Of a stretch of DNA of 64,000 nucleotides, positions 22,875 through 34,858 are shown piece after piece (positions within the stretch are counted from its first letter, which is position 1; every line of letters begins with the position of its first letter). Location of the stretch: assembly GCF_024586455.1 (NCBI RefSeq), contig NC_065923.1, positions 43,904,264-43,968,263 on the forward strand. Direction: 5' to 3'. The position numbers were made by a program, and so were the translations under genes. This DNA is from Bactrocera neohumeralis (lineage: Eukaryota > Arthropoda > Insecta > Diptera > Tephritidae). The notes beneath the pieces are model-generated. The model was not told the origin of the DNA, did not search any database, and saw only the letters and a list, made by a program, of their open reading frames with translations.

Positions 22875-24880
22875 TTCAACTTCCCGTCCCTTTTTTCCAG
22901 TTGCAAAACGTCAAAACTTCCTGAACTCAACTCAACGGTCAAAGTTCAGGAGGTGATTTTGGTTCACATTTCCAATAACATGAGATGGACATATCTTTAT
23001 CTCTGATTGAAGATGACTCCGTCGTCAGATATCTCACTTTCTAACTATAGTAAAGTGCGAATTTACGATAACGCCTGATATACGAGTATAATATAATATA
23101 GCCTTAGAACTAATAATATACTATCCATATTTGGTTATCTAATTGCATATTTAGAAACCAAAAAAGTAGTTGCAAAATTTAATGAATGTTGTGACAGGCT
23201 GAATTTAAGTTAATTTGACCGTCTCTCTGCAGTCAACTGCGATTATATACGTACAGATACAGACGACCGTATTAGGAACAGCAAATACGTTGTCATTATG
23301 CAACCATGCAACTCATAGGTATTCAAAGTCTCAGCGTTTCGGTTGAGTATATTTTTCTACCTCCGGTTCTCAGTTGTTGATAAGTAAATGGATATATATA
23401 TAGTATATGTACTTATATTTGTCGTTACCACAGTCACACATTTACTGTGGTTCTGTCTTTAATACCAGTTAGAACCCAAAATTATGGCCACAGATTTCCA
23501 CATTTGAAACGGATGGATTTATAGCTTGAAGAATGCATGCAAGCATTCTCCCCTCATTATTTATTGCCTGAACAACTTGCTGTATATTCACTTCAAACTG
23601 GATGAGTGTGTGTAGGTTTCCAAATTCCCTTTGGTGTAATACGTTGAGAGCAGGCAACAGTTGGTTAATGCTTCTGTTTACGACTCAGTTGGCCATGTAC
23701 ATATTTGTATACTTCTTCTATAACTTCGGCGATTTGCTAGTTGACAAAGCATTTATTTAAATACATTTTCGGATATTTGGAGCTAAGTTCAGTAATTAAA
23801 TTACCTAAGATTTTACTTTTACTTTAGCACAGTTTCTATAATAAATTCGGATTAACTTCGTAATCTTTTTTATACTTACTTATCTTAAAAAATTAATGAT
23901 ATAGCCTTGAAGGAAATGCGTTATGTCCTGAATGTATGCGGAATGTGTCGAACAGGAATATGATACCAACAAATTTTATCCTTTTTCGCGAAATTCGATA
24001 CTGAATAGTATGTTTAACATACTATACTGACAGTCAATAAACGAATATCTGAATTTCTAACTTCAAACTGAGTTTAAGCTTAAAGACCAACCAACTTGAG
24101 CACATACAAGATGTGATGAGGGAAGTGGAAATGTATGTAATAAAGATGTGTGTGTTGGTGAAGCGATATTGCTACAAACATTTCAAAGCCTTCCTTGATA
24201 TGAATCTTGTCATAAATATAATCCTTTAAATATACCTTCTGAGTTGTATGTAAATTTTTAATAATTTGTAAAGTGACAAGAGAAAGATTGTGTATATCCA
24301 AACCGTCTTTGCTTGGGAAAACCACTTTAGTCTCAAAGCAAACATATTTGAGCCAAATTTATGTAAGATGCGGTCAGTTAACGCCCTTTTCATGCATTTT
24401 TAAAAATACCACACCTTATGTTCTGCAATATTGTATTTGTAAGATATGTGCTACTGATTTTACATCATATTTTTGACAAAATTAATTCCAGTGGCAAAAC
24501 TTATATGAACAAGTGAAGGAAAGAGAAGTTAGGGAATCAAACGTTTCACATCTATATATATATTGGATAAAACTATCTTCATAAAGAAAATTAAATATAA
24601 TTGAAATTGAAAATATTTTTGGAAGTTTCACAGAATCTGTTAAATATATTCGCATTATGCTTTATGCCATACATTTTACAAGTTTTTGTCAGTCACATAT
24701 TGACAGTACAGTTTCATTAAAAGCTAAGCCCGAAAAATCAATAAAAAAAATTCACCTTAATTTCCGATAAATTTGTTAGTATACTATACTTCAGTATTAC
24801 CCATTCACGTATTTGCGCAGCCATCTATGGCAAAACTGACACATAAAGCTTGAAATTAAAAATATTTAATTATTAAATCC
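22875..24880. other. AT-rich region, one unassigned small frame
   Basis: No transposon recognised. A 62-codon minus-strand frame at 23469-23657 without ATG reads PALNVLHQREFGNLHTLIQF and EVNIQQVVQAINNEG. Its composition is more protein-like than its neighbours, but I do not recognise it. Confidence 0.35.
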
Positions 24881-24884
24881 AGTA

Positions 24885-25030
24885 AAAGCGATAACTTTGG
24901 TTGCACCGAAGCTATAGAACCCTTGACAAATACGAAAGTTTCTTTACAAGAAGTCGGAAAAATCACCTCAGGCAAAACTTTTCTCAAATTCCGTGAAATT
25001 ATTTCAAACTAGAGGACTTCTACGCTTTAC
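24885..25030 (+). repeat. Short repeat with GCACCGAAGCTATA head
   Basis: ATAACTTTGGTTGCACCGAAGC followed by CCCTTGAC resembles the head of the longer copy at 33.07 kb. Partial copy, non-coding. Confidence 0.4.
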
Positions 25031-25199
25031 TGTTTGGTGATCCATAGATAATAACTACTACCATGTATATGATTTCTCTTAGTTAGATTATAACTATTAG
25101 TTAATGAGATATAGCATTTTTGTGAAGCAACTGTATTAGTTTACAAAAAAATCGATAATAAAAGCATTTCGTGTGTATACTGTTGAACTTGGGCTCTGC

Positions 25200-25545
25200 A
25201 CTAAGTTGGCGAAATGAGCACCGAGGACAATGAAGGCAGTGGACGATCTAAAACGGCGAAAGCTCTCTGCAAAGTGGGTGCCTCGCAAGTTCATAATATA
25301 ACAAACACAACGAATTTGTGACCCTGAGGAGTGTTTGAGTGCTCTTCAATCGTAATAAAACCGAATTTTTGCGTCGGTGTGTGACAATAGAAAAACGGCT
25401 CCACATTGGAGTCTAAACAACATACATAATAGTGGACTGCACATTATTAACCAGTCTTCAAGCGTGGAAAAACGAAAGAGTCGGCTGGCAAAGTTATGAC
25501 ATCGGTCTTTTGCGATGCACGTGGTATAATATTCACAGACTGCTT
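25200..25545 (+). pseudogene. Mariner relic of a further family
   Basis: The + strand reads MSTEDNEGSGRSK (25213), then RKLSAKWVPRKFI (about 25258-25295), then DPEECLSALQS and NRNKTEFLRRCVTIEK (about 25320-25390). It continues SAGKVMTSVFCDARGIIFTDCL (about 25470-25540). This is the mauritiana-type arrangement as I recall it, with the normal MDETW Asp motif degraded after CVTI. Not the same family as the other mariners here. Confidence 0.65.
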
Positions 25546-25549
25546 ACTG

Positions 25550-27245
25550 AGCCAGTTATAATCCATTGTACTGAGTATTTGGTTGCAGTTCTAATCTACT
25601 ATTCCAAATATTTAGCAACTGTATTATTTTTGAGGATGGATCAGTTTGAAATTGTACGCATATACTTCATCGTTTGTGTATAAATATTCCTCGCTAGAGA
25701 GCTAATAAACGCGTCCGATCGCTGCTAAATTCGAAGTGCTATAGGGAGAACGGCGGCCTCCGACGCGATATTCATATGCACGCTCCCATCGCCTATACCG
25801 CTACCGCAAACGCTACGTCCCGCAATTTTTAAATCTGTAATGTCTTTTATTCATTTAAATCAAATACAGTATTTAATATTTATCTATATTAAATCAAAAA
25901 TGTATTTAAGATATTTAATTGAATAAGGATTAATGCTGTATTGGTTAAAACCGCTTCGAAAATTAGCCACTATTTGTCGTAAAAAGTAAATGACAAAAAA
26001 TGTTATTGTGGGATATCCATAAGAGATAGACTTATACCATCCCGGAGTTTTCTGTAGACCTTTTCAATGGGTACAATACATTATTTTGATAAATCTCGTA
26101 GAGCTCAACCTGCGTTTGCAATGTTAGCGGAAAAGATTTAATTATTTTCGACCTAACATTAGAAAACTCAAAAATAACAGTATTTCTCCAATGTTTGATG
26201 GATATTATTGTACATATAAACCTTCCTCTATCTAATAAAAAAAACCGCATAGGTTGTGTAGTTTTAATGATTGCACAATTTCTTCGCAGATTGCAACGCT
26301 GCACAAGCCAATAACCCATGTCTAACTTCTTGAAGATATCTCGCCAAATGACAAAGGTTTCCATACCAGCATTTTATTCCGTTTGTTTTACTTTCTTGAT
26401 TAGAGGAGTGGAATTTATATATAGTAGCGAACTTTACCCAAGTTGTAGATATTTCAATCGCATAATAGTTACCAAATAAGTATTGTGACAACGCCAATAA
26501 TATTGATTAGAACAAAGCTGATTATTGCTGCAATTACATATGGACTTACCAAGTAACACAATTGTACAACCCGATGATCAAATAAAATAAGAAGTACTGT
26601 AAGAGCACTTTATTGAGAAGTTTTAAAACGTTCCTCCTATACACATAGGTGAACATTCTCTCGGAAATGACATAGTTAAGAATAGATTTTTATTTTTTGC
26701 TTTTTGAAACTGCCATCTATCATTTATATCAAGTTTTTTGTCATTTCAGGGATGGGTTACACTATATTATCAAAAGTGTGCTCAATAATGTACAAATGAT
26801 CCGAATAAAATTACTCGATCCATATTTAAGAAATAAATTCGCTAAAAATGTTCTTTTTATCTTGAAACCCTAACCCCCCTTAAAGAGTAGAAGAATTTAT
26901 AAATTTCTGTTTTATAACAAAACACTGATACTCTATCTGCTTCTGTTACTATTAGTGTTTGTACAAGATGGTAAGTAAGAAGAAATATATAGTTTAATCC
27001 TTAATCAATCATTTTTCTCCTAATATTATATTTTTTACTTAGGTCAAATTTTTTATCCAAATGGTCAATTATTCTATTGAATTATCCAAACTAACATTTT
27101 TTCCTTTCCTCACCGCGTAAATTATTGTATTGAAATTATAAAAATGTATTGCATTAAATATACGTACATCACAGCGTATGAGCAACACTAAGTCAGCCTC
27201 TGCCGCCAAATAGCATGTTTCGAAAAAAATATAAAGCGATAAGAT
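25550..27245. other. Region with unassigned overlapping frames
   Basis: Minus-strand frames of 110 and 77 codons overlap at 26032-26497. One contains QYLFGNYYAIEISTTWVKFA and ARYLQEVRHGLLACAALQSA; the other contains SFPLTLQTQVELYEIYQNN. They could belong to a decayed chemoreceptor-like gene, but I cannot support it. Otherwise AT-rich sequence without recognised repeats. Confidence 0.3.
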
Positions 27246-27749
27246 CACATTTAATCTATTCGCTAAGATACCTGGCTGTCTCCGGATAGAAAGGCCAACA
27301 ACCAGATCGATCATGTTGTGATAGACGAAAACACGTCTCCAGTGTTCTAGACGTATGTACGCTCCGAGGTTCTAACATCGACTCGGACCACTCTTGTTGC
27401 AGCCAAGATTCGCACCCGCCTCTGTGCAGCAAAAAACGTACGTCAACAAACACAAGGAAGGTTCGACGTCGAGAAGCAGCAATCACAACATACAGCCGAA
27501 CGATTTTCTACTCGGCTTGCACTCCTGCTCTCTGAGAGCACTCGTCAACAACTCGGTATAAGGGAACTGTGGGACGGCATTTCAAACTCCTTACGTACAG
27601 CTGCAACCGAAACCATTGGTTTTCGGAAAATGCAAAAGAACAGCTGGTAGGACGAGGAGTGCCGTGTCGCACCGGAGAGAAAACAGGCTGCCCACCTCGC
27701 AACGTTACGATCGACCACAACACGTGCGGGATGGGATAGATACCGAGAG

Positions 27750-27932
27750 TTGAAGAGGGAAGCGAGACGCATTTGCAGACAGAAAAAGAAAGAGGCTGAA
27801 ATGCGTGAGTATGAAGAGCTTGACAAGCTGGCCGACAGGGGTAATGCTCGAAAATTCTACGAAAAAATGCGGCGGCTTACAGAAGGTTTCAAAACCGGAG
27901 CATACTCTTGTAGAACCCCAAAGGTGATCTAG
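27750..27932 (+). pseudogene. LINE ORF fragment before the RT
   Basis: Lys/Arg-rich helical linker reading MKREARRICRQKKKEAEMRE, then LADRGNARKFYEKMRRLTEG. This region lies between endonuclease and RT in LINE proteins. The upstream part (27480-27750) is in another frame (TRQQLGIRELWDGI) and the downstream part (28040-28200) reads PLPEHEEVRIAITRQKNNKA and AGADGLPAELFKHGG. The frame is closed by a stop after SCRTPKVI. Confidence 0.8.
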
Positions 27933-28379
27933 TGGCAGATGCCCAGAGCATACTTAAATAATGGAGGGAACACTTCTCCAGCCTGCTGAATGGCAGTGAA
28001 CGCACAACAACGGCGAACCCGATTCCCCAATCGATGACGATGGAGCAGACGTTCCATTACCCGAGCATGAAGAAGTTCGAATAGCAATTACCCGCCAGAA
28101 GAACAACAAAGCGGCAGGGGCCGACGGATTGCCGGCCGAGCTATTCAAACACGGCGGCGAAGAACTGATAAGGAGCATGCATCAGCTTCTTTGTTAAATA
28201 TGGTCGGACGAAAGCATGCCCAACGATTGGAATTTAAGTGTGCTATGCCCAATCCATAAAAAAGCGTCAACTACCGTGGGATTAGCCTCCTAACATCGCA
28301 TATAAGGTTCTATCGAGCGTATTATGTGAAAGATTAAATCCCACCGTCAACAAACTGATTGGACCTTATCAGTGTGGCT

Positions 28380-28820
28380 TCTTCTTCTTTTTAATTGGCG
28401 TAGACACCGCTTACGCGATTATAGCCGAGTTAACAACAGCGCGCCAGTCGTTTCTTCCTTTCGCTACATGGCGCCAATTGGATATTCCAAGCGAAGCCAG
28501 TTCCTTCTCCACTTGGTCCTTCCCCCGGCGGGTACTGCGTCAAATACTTTCAGAGCTGGAGTGTTTTCATCCATCCGGACAACATGACCTAGCCTGAGTG
28601 GCCGCTGTCTTTTAATTCGCTGAACTATGTCAATGTCATCGTATATCTCGAACAGCTCATCGTTCCATCGAATGCGATATTCACTGTGGCCAACGCGCGA
28701 AGGACCATAAATCTTTCGCAGAACTTTTCTCTCGAAAACTCGCAACGTCGACTCATCAGTTGTTGACATCGTCCTTGCTTCTGCACCATATAGCAGGACG
28801 GGAGTTATGAGTGAAGTAGA
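28380..28820 (-). mobile_element. LINE 3' fragment nested in LINE, reverse
   Basis: Starts with TTC repeats (the complement of the GAA tail) and TTTTTAATTGGCGTAGACAC, and contains the 28464-28769 minus frame MSTTDESTLRVFERKVLRKI, then RIRWNDELFEIYDDIDIVQR and LRLGHVVRMDENTPALK. It is 5' truncated near 28814 and lies inside the + strand copy, between GTGTGGCTTC and TTCAGACCTGGC. At most a 3-base duplication is visible. Confidence 0.88.
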
Positions 28821-28859
28821 TTCAGACCTGGCAAATCAACATCCGACCAGATATTCACC

Positions 28860-29297
28860 ATGCGCCAAATCTTGGAAAAGACCCGTGAAAGAGGAATCGA
28901 CACACACCACCTCTTCGTCGATTTCAAAGTTGCTTTCGACAGCACGAAAAGGAGCTGCCTTTATGCCGCGATGTCTGAATTTGGTATCCCCGCAAAACTA
29001 ATACGGCTGTGTAAACTGACGTTGAGTAACACCAAAAGCTCCGTCAGGATCGGGAAGGACCTCTCCGAGCCGTTCGATATCAAACGAGGTTTCAGACAAG
29101 CTAACTACCTATCGTCTGACTTTTTCAACCTTGCTGGAGAAAATAATACAAGATGCAGAGCTACATATAGAAGTAAAAAAGTGTACAGCTGTTGGCGTAT
29201 GCCGATGATATTGATATCATCGGCCTCAACACCCGCGCCGTTAGTTCTGCTTTCTCCAGGCTGGACAAGGAAGCACAGAAAGTGGGTCTGGCAGTGA
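28860..29297 (+). pseudogene. LINE reverse transcriptase segment
   Basis: Reads MRQILEKTRERGIDTHHLFV, then DFKVAFDSTKRSCLYAAMSE (RT motif A with the first catalytic Asp). It continues FGIPAKLIRLCKLTLSNTKS and GKDLSEPFDIKRGFRQ (motif B region), after which a frame change follows. The YADD motif C at about 29199-29210 lies in another frame of the same element. Several frame shifts; not functional as it stands. Confidence 0.88.
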
Positions 29298-29489
29298 ACG
29301 AAATATCTCCTGTCATCAAACAAACAGTCGTCGCACTCGCGACTTGGCACTCCCGTCACTGTTGACAGTCATAACTTTGAAGTAGTTGATGACTTCGTTT
29401 ATCTCGGAACCACCAACAACAATGCCAGCCTGAAAATCCAAAGCAGGATTGCTCTTGCTAACAGGTGCTTCTTCGGACTGAGCAGGCAA

Positions 29490-29888
29490 TTGAAAAGTAA
29501 AGTCCTCTCTCGACGAACAAAACCCACATTCTATAAGTCGTTCATAATTCCCGTCCTGCTATATGGTGCAGAGGCTTGGACGATGACAGCAACCGATGAG
29601 TCGACGTTACGAGTTTTCGAGAGAAAGATTCTGCGAAAGATTTATGGTCCTTTGCGCGTTGGCCACGGCGAATATCGCATTCGATGGAACGATGAGCTGT
29701 ACGATATATACGACGACATTGACATAGTTCAGCGAATTAAAAGACAGAGGCTACGCTGGCTAGGTCATGTTGTCCGGATGGACGAAAACACTCCAGCTCT
29801 GAAAGTATTCGACGCAGTACCCGCCGGGGAAACAAAGGAAGAGGAAGACCTTCACTCTGTTGGAAGGGCCAAGTGGAGAAGGACCTGA
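29490..29888 (+). pseudogene. LINE post-RT C-terminal domain
   Basis: 132-codon open frame KSKVLSRRTKPTFYKSFIIP, then VLLYGAEAWTMTATDESTLR, then RKILRKIYGPLRVGHGEYRI, then DDIDIVQRIKRQRLRWLGHV. This is the conserved RNase-H-free C-terminal block of the family, best preserved here. It continues after a frame break to the WRHVVKRRNDWRAVVNSAI end near 29960. Confidence 0.88.
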
Positions 29889-30009
29889 CTTCGCTTGGAA
29901 TATCCAATTGGCGCCACGTAGTGAAAAGAAGAAACGACTGGCGCGCTGTTGTTAACTCGGCTATAATGGCGTAAGCGGTGTCTACGCCAGTAAAGAAGAA
30001 GAAACGCGC

Positions 30010-30795
30010 ACAAGGTATTAGATGAACAGTTTAAAGGAATTGTTAGATTAAATTTAGTCTTGAGCAACATATGCTTTTTTTGTAGATCGATATTAATGAG
30101 CTTTTTATTTTATACAAAATTTTCGGTATTCTCATACGAGTAAATCTGAGTTAGGTGATCTCAGTGAAAATCTATTGTAATCAGTTGGGAGATATGTTGT
30201 AAAAATCCATTTGCTTCTCACAAACATTACTCAATTATCTCAGGAATGAAGTTTTCTCCTAAAAGAGAACTTATTTTACCTGCTTCTTTGTTTTATTTCG
30301 AGTTTTACGTATGAATACAAATATGTGTACTTAACGTGTGAGAGTAACCGTCTGCATTTAATCAAGTGCATTCACAGTTGAACTTCACTTACCCACCCGG
30401 AGCAGAAATTAGCAATGTAAAGTAACGAGTTGTTATTCTTGTTATCGATGTGCTTGTTGAGTGGTTTAATCGAAGTTTTAAAGTGTAGTTAAGTGTACGG
30501 ATTCTAGAAGCAGCTTGGATCAACGCCCCTAACTGAGTAATTATCTAAGTGATGTGCGTTAGTTCATGAGCTTTTGTTCCAAATGTGGTAACGCAACGCA
30601 TGGAAACAAAAGCAAAATACATATGTACATACTTGAACATAAGTATATGTAAGTTTAATAACAGACAATGAGCAACGGATAGAGAATGAAGTTGTATGCA
30701 ATAGAAATTGCAGCAGGAGTTAGTTAGTTAGGTGTTTACACAACGTCATTCAAAAGGAAAAAGAATAAACCGTCCAGAAATTCAAAACTGATTTT
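30010..30795. other. AT-rich spacer, no gene seen
   Basis: No coding sequence or repeat recognised. Confidence 0.4.
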
Positions 30796-30799
30796 TCTA

Positions 30800-31040
30800 T
30801 CGACTACGAATCACTACTCAAGATCAAATTTGATCTGCAGTGGTTCATGTACCAAAAAGACAGAAAAAACCATCAGATTCTAGTGTAATTTTGACCGACG
30901 TTTTGGCGAAACATGAAACGAGTGTTACAGCTCAACCACCATATTCACCAGATTTGGTTAACTGTAACTTTTTTCTATTTTCGAAGCTCAAAAACCCGTT
31001 TCGGGGAACGTATCATGAGTCCATCCACCAAATATAACCA
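30800..31040 (+). pseudogene. Mariner transposase C-terminal relic
   Basis: The frame at 30840-31037 carries SSVILTDVLAKHETSVTAQP, then PYSPDLVNCNFFLFSKLKNP, then FRGTYHESIHQI. It has the third catalytic Asp in SPDL and the usual FFLFSKLK follow-up. The upstream catalytic regions are absent. It runs directly into dispersed-repeat sequence. Confidence 0.75.
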
Positions 31041-31049
31041 AACATCTCA

Positions 31050-31990
31050 CACCTTGAGGTGTGTAAGTTCGGGTGTAGCCGAACTGCAACTTCCAAGAAT
31101 CAAAGTCCGGGAAGTTCCTTCATGTGGTGGCAAATTTGTATATTAAAATGAAGGAGTTCGGGATAGCATCGACTCGTTATACGACTTGCAACATGTTGCT
31201 ACAGAGTATAATAACCTAACGGTAGTACATATCACTTAAAACTAATCGAGATAGATAGAGAGTGTATTATGAAGAACCAATATTTGATTCTTTGTTTGAA
31301 TTAAATCGGCTCTGAGGTGGCTTGATGAGTTTGAAGATGACCCAAATATTGCTGCAAATAGTATTGACAATAGAAACTAATAACGTATCTCGAATTTGCA
31401 GAATTATCTTCAAAAGAAAATGGCACAAGAGCATATGTCTAACTATTATAGTTTCGTCGAAATAATTGTTATTTTATTTAGAAACAAAAAAGTTAAATTA
31501 CGTCTCTGTAAGAGCTCTTTATTTGTACATTTCCATTAAGCCTAATCAAAATACTGGTTCAATACCGTTTTACAACTTTTTAAATTATATGATTTGGACA
31601 TTCCAATCGAAAGATATCACGAACTTTAAAATGTAAGTATTAGAAAGAGGGCACGCGTCAAGAAATACGCTCTAGTTGACTCCCCACGAGATTTCTTTGA
31701 AACGAAACTTCGAAAATATTTATACCTCACAGTTTGACCGTCATGTTCAGTAAAAAATCAACCATATGCACAGGGGTTCAGGTATTTGGTGTCTGTCTCC
31801 TTAACAAGCTATAATGGCTTGGATGGACAGACAGTCAACTGAAATTCAACTCTTGTCGCCCATCTGATCATATATTGTATGTATATAACTCCATATCTAT
31901 GTCGATAAGTTTTTGGTACAACAAACAACCATTAGGTGAACAAAATTATAATATTCTGTAGCAACATGTTGCGAGAGTACAAAATTACCA
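31050..31990 (+). repeat. Dispersed fly repeat pieces
   Basis: The head block with TAAGTTCGGGTGTAGCCGAA at about 31066-31090 and the tail block (GGATGGACAGACAGTCAAC through AACATGTTGCGAGAGTAC at about 31815-31985) belong to the family of 46.3-47.4 kb. The middle (31260-31740) is less clear and may be unrelated. Confidence 0.55.
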
Positions 31991-31999
31991 GCAATTTCA

Positions 32000-32305
32000 T
32001 CCTGTGCAAGGATATGCACATCCATATTATCGCCTTTGGTGAGCCATTTGCATCCTGCAACTTTGGAACGAGTTATTTTGTACAAATCCAGTAAACAATA
32101 CCTGCAGAAATAATAAAATGTTAAAGATAATAATGCGAAAATAATGAATTAAACAGGTTTTGATGAATTACATAATAATAAAATAACAAACAGGAAATAC
32201 CTAGAAATTCTAGAAACCAGACTTCAGGTTTCTGATTACTTACATAAAAAAACAAGAAAACATTGCTTTTAAGGTAGAACTGATAATGTTTCTATAAAAC
32301 TAAAT
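32000..32305. other. AT-rich spacer, nothing recognised
   Basis: No feature supported. Confidence 0.4.
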
Positions 32306-32309
32306 ATTA

Positions 32310-32660
32310 GAGTGATTCTAAAAAAAAAAAAAATTTTTCGTTTGGTACTCTGAAAAATAGGTTCCTAGACACCTCTAAGAAAGCCTCTCCAAACATGAGT
32401 TTTTAATTGTAACGGGAAGGTCCTCCTACATACAGTTTTCTATTTTTTCTTATTATCAGATAGAAAAATTTTTATCTCGCTTCCAACTATGTACTTAAAT
32501 ATCTTGTTCCATAGATTTTGTAGGAAATTGAATGCTCTACAAAAAAGGTTCAACATGATTTTTTCGTAAACCCAAATAGCGCCGATAATAAATTACGAGG
32601 TTTAAAAGTGCTATTGAACTTTTGCTATTCAGTTAATGTTTGATTCAAACTTTTTTGGAT
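32310..32660. repeat. Possible half of a foldback element
   Basis: Order of blocks resembles the left arm of the foldback at 249-655: an A-run, GGTTCCTAGACACCTC-type sequence, a TATTTTTTCTTATTATCAGA block, then TTGAATGCTCTACAAAAAAG (compare 480-500). No matching second arm seen nearby. Confidence 0.4.
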
Positions 32661-32664
32661 AAAT

Positions 32665-33055
32665 ATATTTTGGACTTTCTTTTATTTTAGATTTATTGTT
32701 CACAATTTTATAAAATGTAAACACTACTGCAACGCGTTGGCTTCTGCTGAGCTGGTTTTATTATTCTGTAATGTCGACAATAAATAAATAGCTGTGATTA
32801 TTTCTGTTATCTCATTTGGCTGCAACGAAATCTCCACGGCTCAGTGAATTGACAAAATAAATTTAATTATTTTCAATTTGGTGATTTTGTTTTGCTTTGG
32901 CGAAGTTAATGTTTTCTGTCGCGGTATTCATTATATGAACACTTCCACTCTTTAAAAGCTAAAAGCTAACTATACTCTAATTTAAACCCCTTAAAAGCTG
33001 GCGCTCTGCAATAATATTTACAATTGTTGGCGCGTTTGCTCAACGTTTGCGATTG
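32665..33055. other. Spacer, nothing recognised
   Basis: AT-rich sequence without a recognised feature. Confidence 0.4.
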
Positions 33056-33059
33056 AACA

Positions 33060-33480
33060 CAAAACAAGAAACAACGTTAACTTCGGCTGTCACCGAAGCT
33101 AATATACCCTTCACAGGTGCATTTCTTTTAGTAACTATGTGTCCAGTTTGTATGGAAGCTATATGCTATAGCAATCCGATCTGAATTTTTTCGGAGATTA
33201 TGTTATTACCTTAAGCAGTAATCCATGTAAAATTTCGTGAAAGTACCAGGTCATATGCGAAAGTTTTCCATACAAGCCCTTGATTCCGATCGTTCGTTTT
33301 GTATGGCAACTATATGCCATAGTTATCGATCTGAACAATTTCCTTATTTCTATAAACAATGACTATATTTCGTATATATATCAGACTTAGGAAGATAAAT
33401 CTGTTCCTCAAATTTCAGATCATTTATATCTTGTATATAAATGTCCGATAGTTGTTCCAAATCCGTCACAAATACTGATC
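33060..33480 (+). repeat. Non-coding repeat with GTCACCGAAGCTAATATACC head
   Basis: Contains two related units of TTTGTATGGAAGCTATATGC and TTTGTATGGCAACTATATGC (33150 and 33297), each followed by a CCGATCTGAA or TCGATCTGAA block. I recognise it as a common non-coding fly repeat, without being able to name it. Confidence 0.5.
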
Positions 33481-33879
33481 ATTATATATGTTCAGGGTAT
33501 AAATATAATATCAAAAGCGTTATATATTACGAAGGTAAATAAGAATACGCACTCTCATATATGCATATGAATGTCCAAACAATTATCCGAAGCACTTAAA
33601 TGCTAGCTACCGGCTTTGTTTGTGGAAACAACTCAAGCATTTGAGCTAAATTTATGCTAGTTGCGGTAAGATAGCGCTATATTTCACGCCATTTTGCCAA
33701 ACCCTGCTCTTTATGCGCTATAATATTGTACCTGTATTGTATGGTAAAGCTGCATATTATATTTGTTTCTGGTGAAGCCAGTTAATCATACTTACATGAA
33801 AATTTATTTTCATGTGATAAAGCTTAAATGCAAAAGAAAATGCGTTTACCGCCACAATTGTACCTATCGTACATATATT

Positions 33880-34405
33880 GCCTTATTAAATTCTACAACA
33901 CCTCTGGAATAATGATGTTAAATTTTCAAGTTTTTCCGAGTAAAAGCTTCGGAGATACAGCCTTGAGAACTTGTGCGCTTGAGGCTAGCTAGGCTAAGTG
34001 CGGCGTTTTAAATGAGTTTTTCTCGAAATTGTGTGCTTGAAGTCGGTTGGCAAGATTTCTCGCGAACTACATAATCGATATTCATGAAATTTTACACAGG
34101 TCTTTGAAAACAATTTTTAAAGGCTTGGGCGAAAGATTTTAAATCGTAACTATTTGAAAAAAGTTGCAAAATTTTGATTTTTTTTTATTAAAATGTCTGC
34201 CAAAAATCCAATTCTCAGTTTTTTTTCCTACGTCCAAGTTCTAAGGTTTAAATATTTTTTTTTTTCCAAAAATTTAAGAATTTTTTTTAATAGTGTATGT
34301 TTGTAACAATAAAAAATTCTAATAAAATATGAAATTTTTTATATGTGAAAAAATTTCTAGAAAAAATGCTGTTTTTTCCCCGGAGAAACCCATGTAACTC
34401 CTTAA
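33880..34405. repeat. AT-rich MITE-like repeat ending at TTAA
   Basis: Long A/T runs, with a right boundary CCCATGTAACTCCTTAA (34389-34405). Its complement TTAAGGAGTTACATGG resembles the terminus at 736-751 within the foldback loop. The left end is uncertain. Confidence 0.4.
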
Positions 34406-34409
34406 ATGA

Positions 34410-34855
34410 ATGTGTTACAAATTCACTTAAACTGAGCTAGCTAAGCACTTTGGCTAGTCGTCGAATAGAAAAGTGCAATTGATGACATTCTAGTTTCTAA
34501 AATGACTTGACTTTATACTTTATATTTCTGGTAAAGATATTTTGTAAAGACAAAACTGGATAAAAGGGAGTCAAAATATTCTTGGCCTCCATATAAATTA
34601 TCGAAAGAGAATTATAGAAGAATTTACAACTTTTGATTGGCTTTATGCAATTATATTGTTCAATAAGTACGATACCTTAGCAAAATGTAATTAATGACTA
34701 TAGAATATGTGTACTATAGATTATTGCCGAAAAAGTATCATTTCGATTCACTTCCATGAACGCAACTATTTACTTGGAAGTGCGCGAACAACCTTAGATG
34801 CATTTGGCTCTTGGGAAACACCCATATAGTCGACTGTGTTTTCTTTCCGGCTCAT
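34410..34855. other. Spacer, nothing recognised
   Basis: No feature supported. Confidence 0.4.
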
Positions 34856-34858
34856 GTA

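Larger units (their letters stand above)
27250..30006 (+). mobile_element. LINE retrotransposon, 5' truncated, self-nested
   Basis: Begins within the region between endonuclease and RT (the same point as about 53365 on the minus strand) and runs to the GTCTACGCCAGTAAAGAAGA 3' end with GAA tail at 30004. The RT thumb and palm are at 28860-29297, with a YADD core at about 29199-29210. The post-RT region is in the 29490-29888 frame. An internal 440-bp fragment of the same family in the opposite direction (28380-28820) splits the QCGF/RPGKS motif. Pieces on either side match the copies at 51.4-54.2 and 57.3-58.5 kb. The family looks RTE-like (single ORF, simple-repeat tail), but the clade is not proven. 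Confidence 0.9.

Noticed and set aside
23469..23657. 62-codon frame as a conserved gene
   Set aside because: No ATG, no recognised domain, no splice context strong enough to call.
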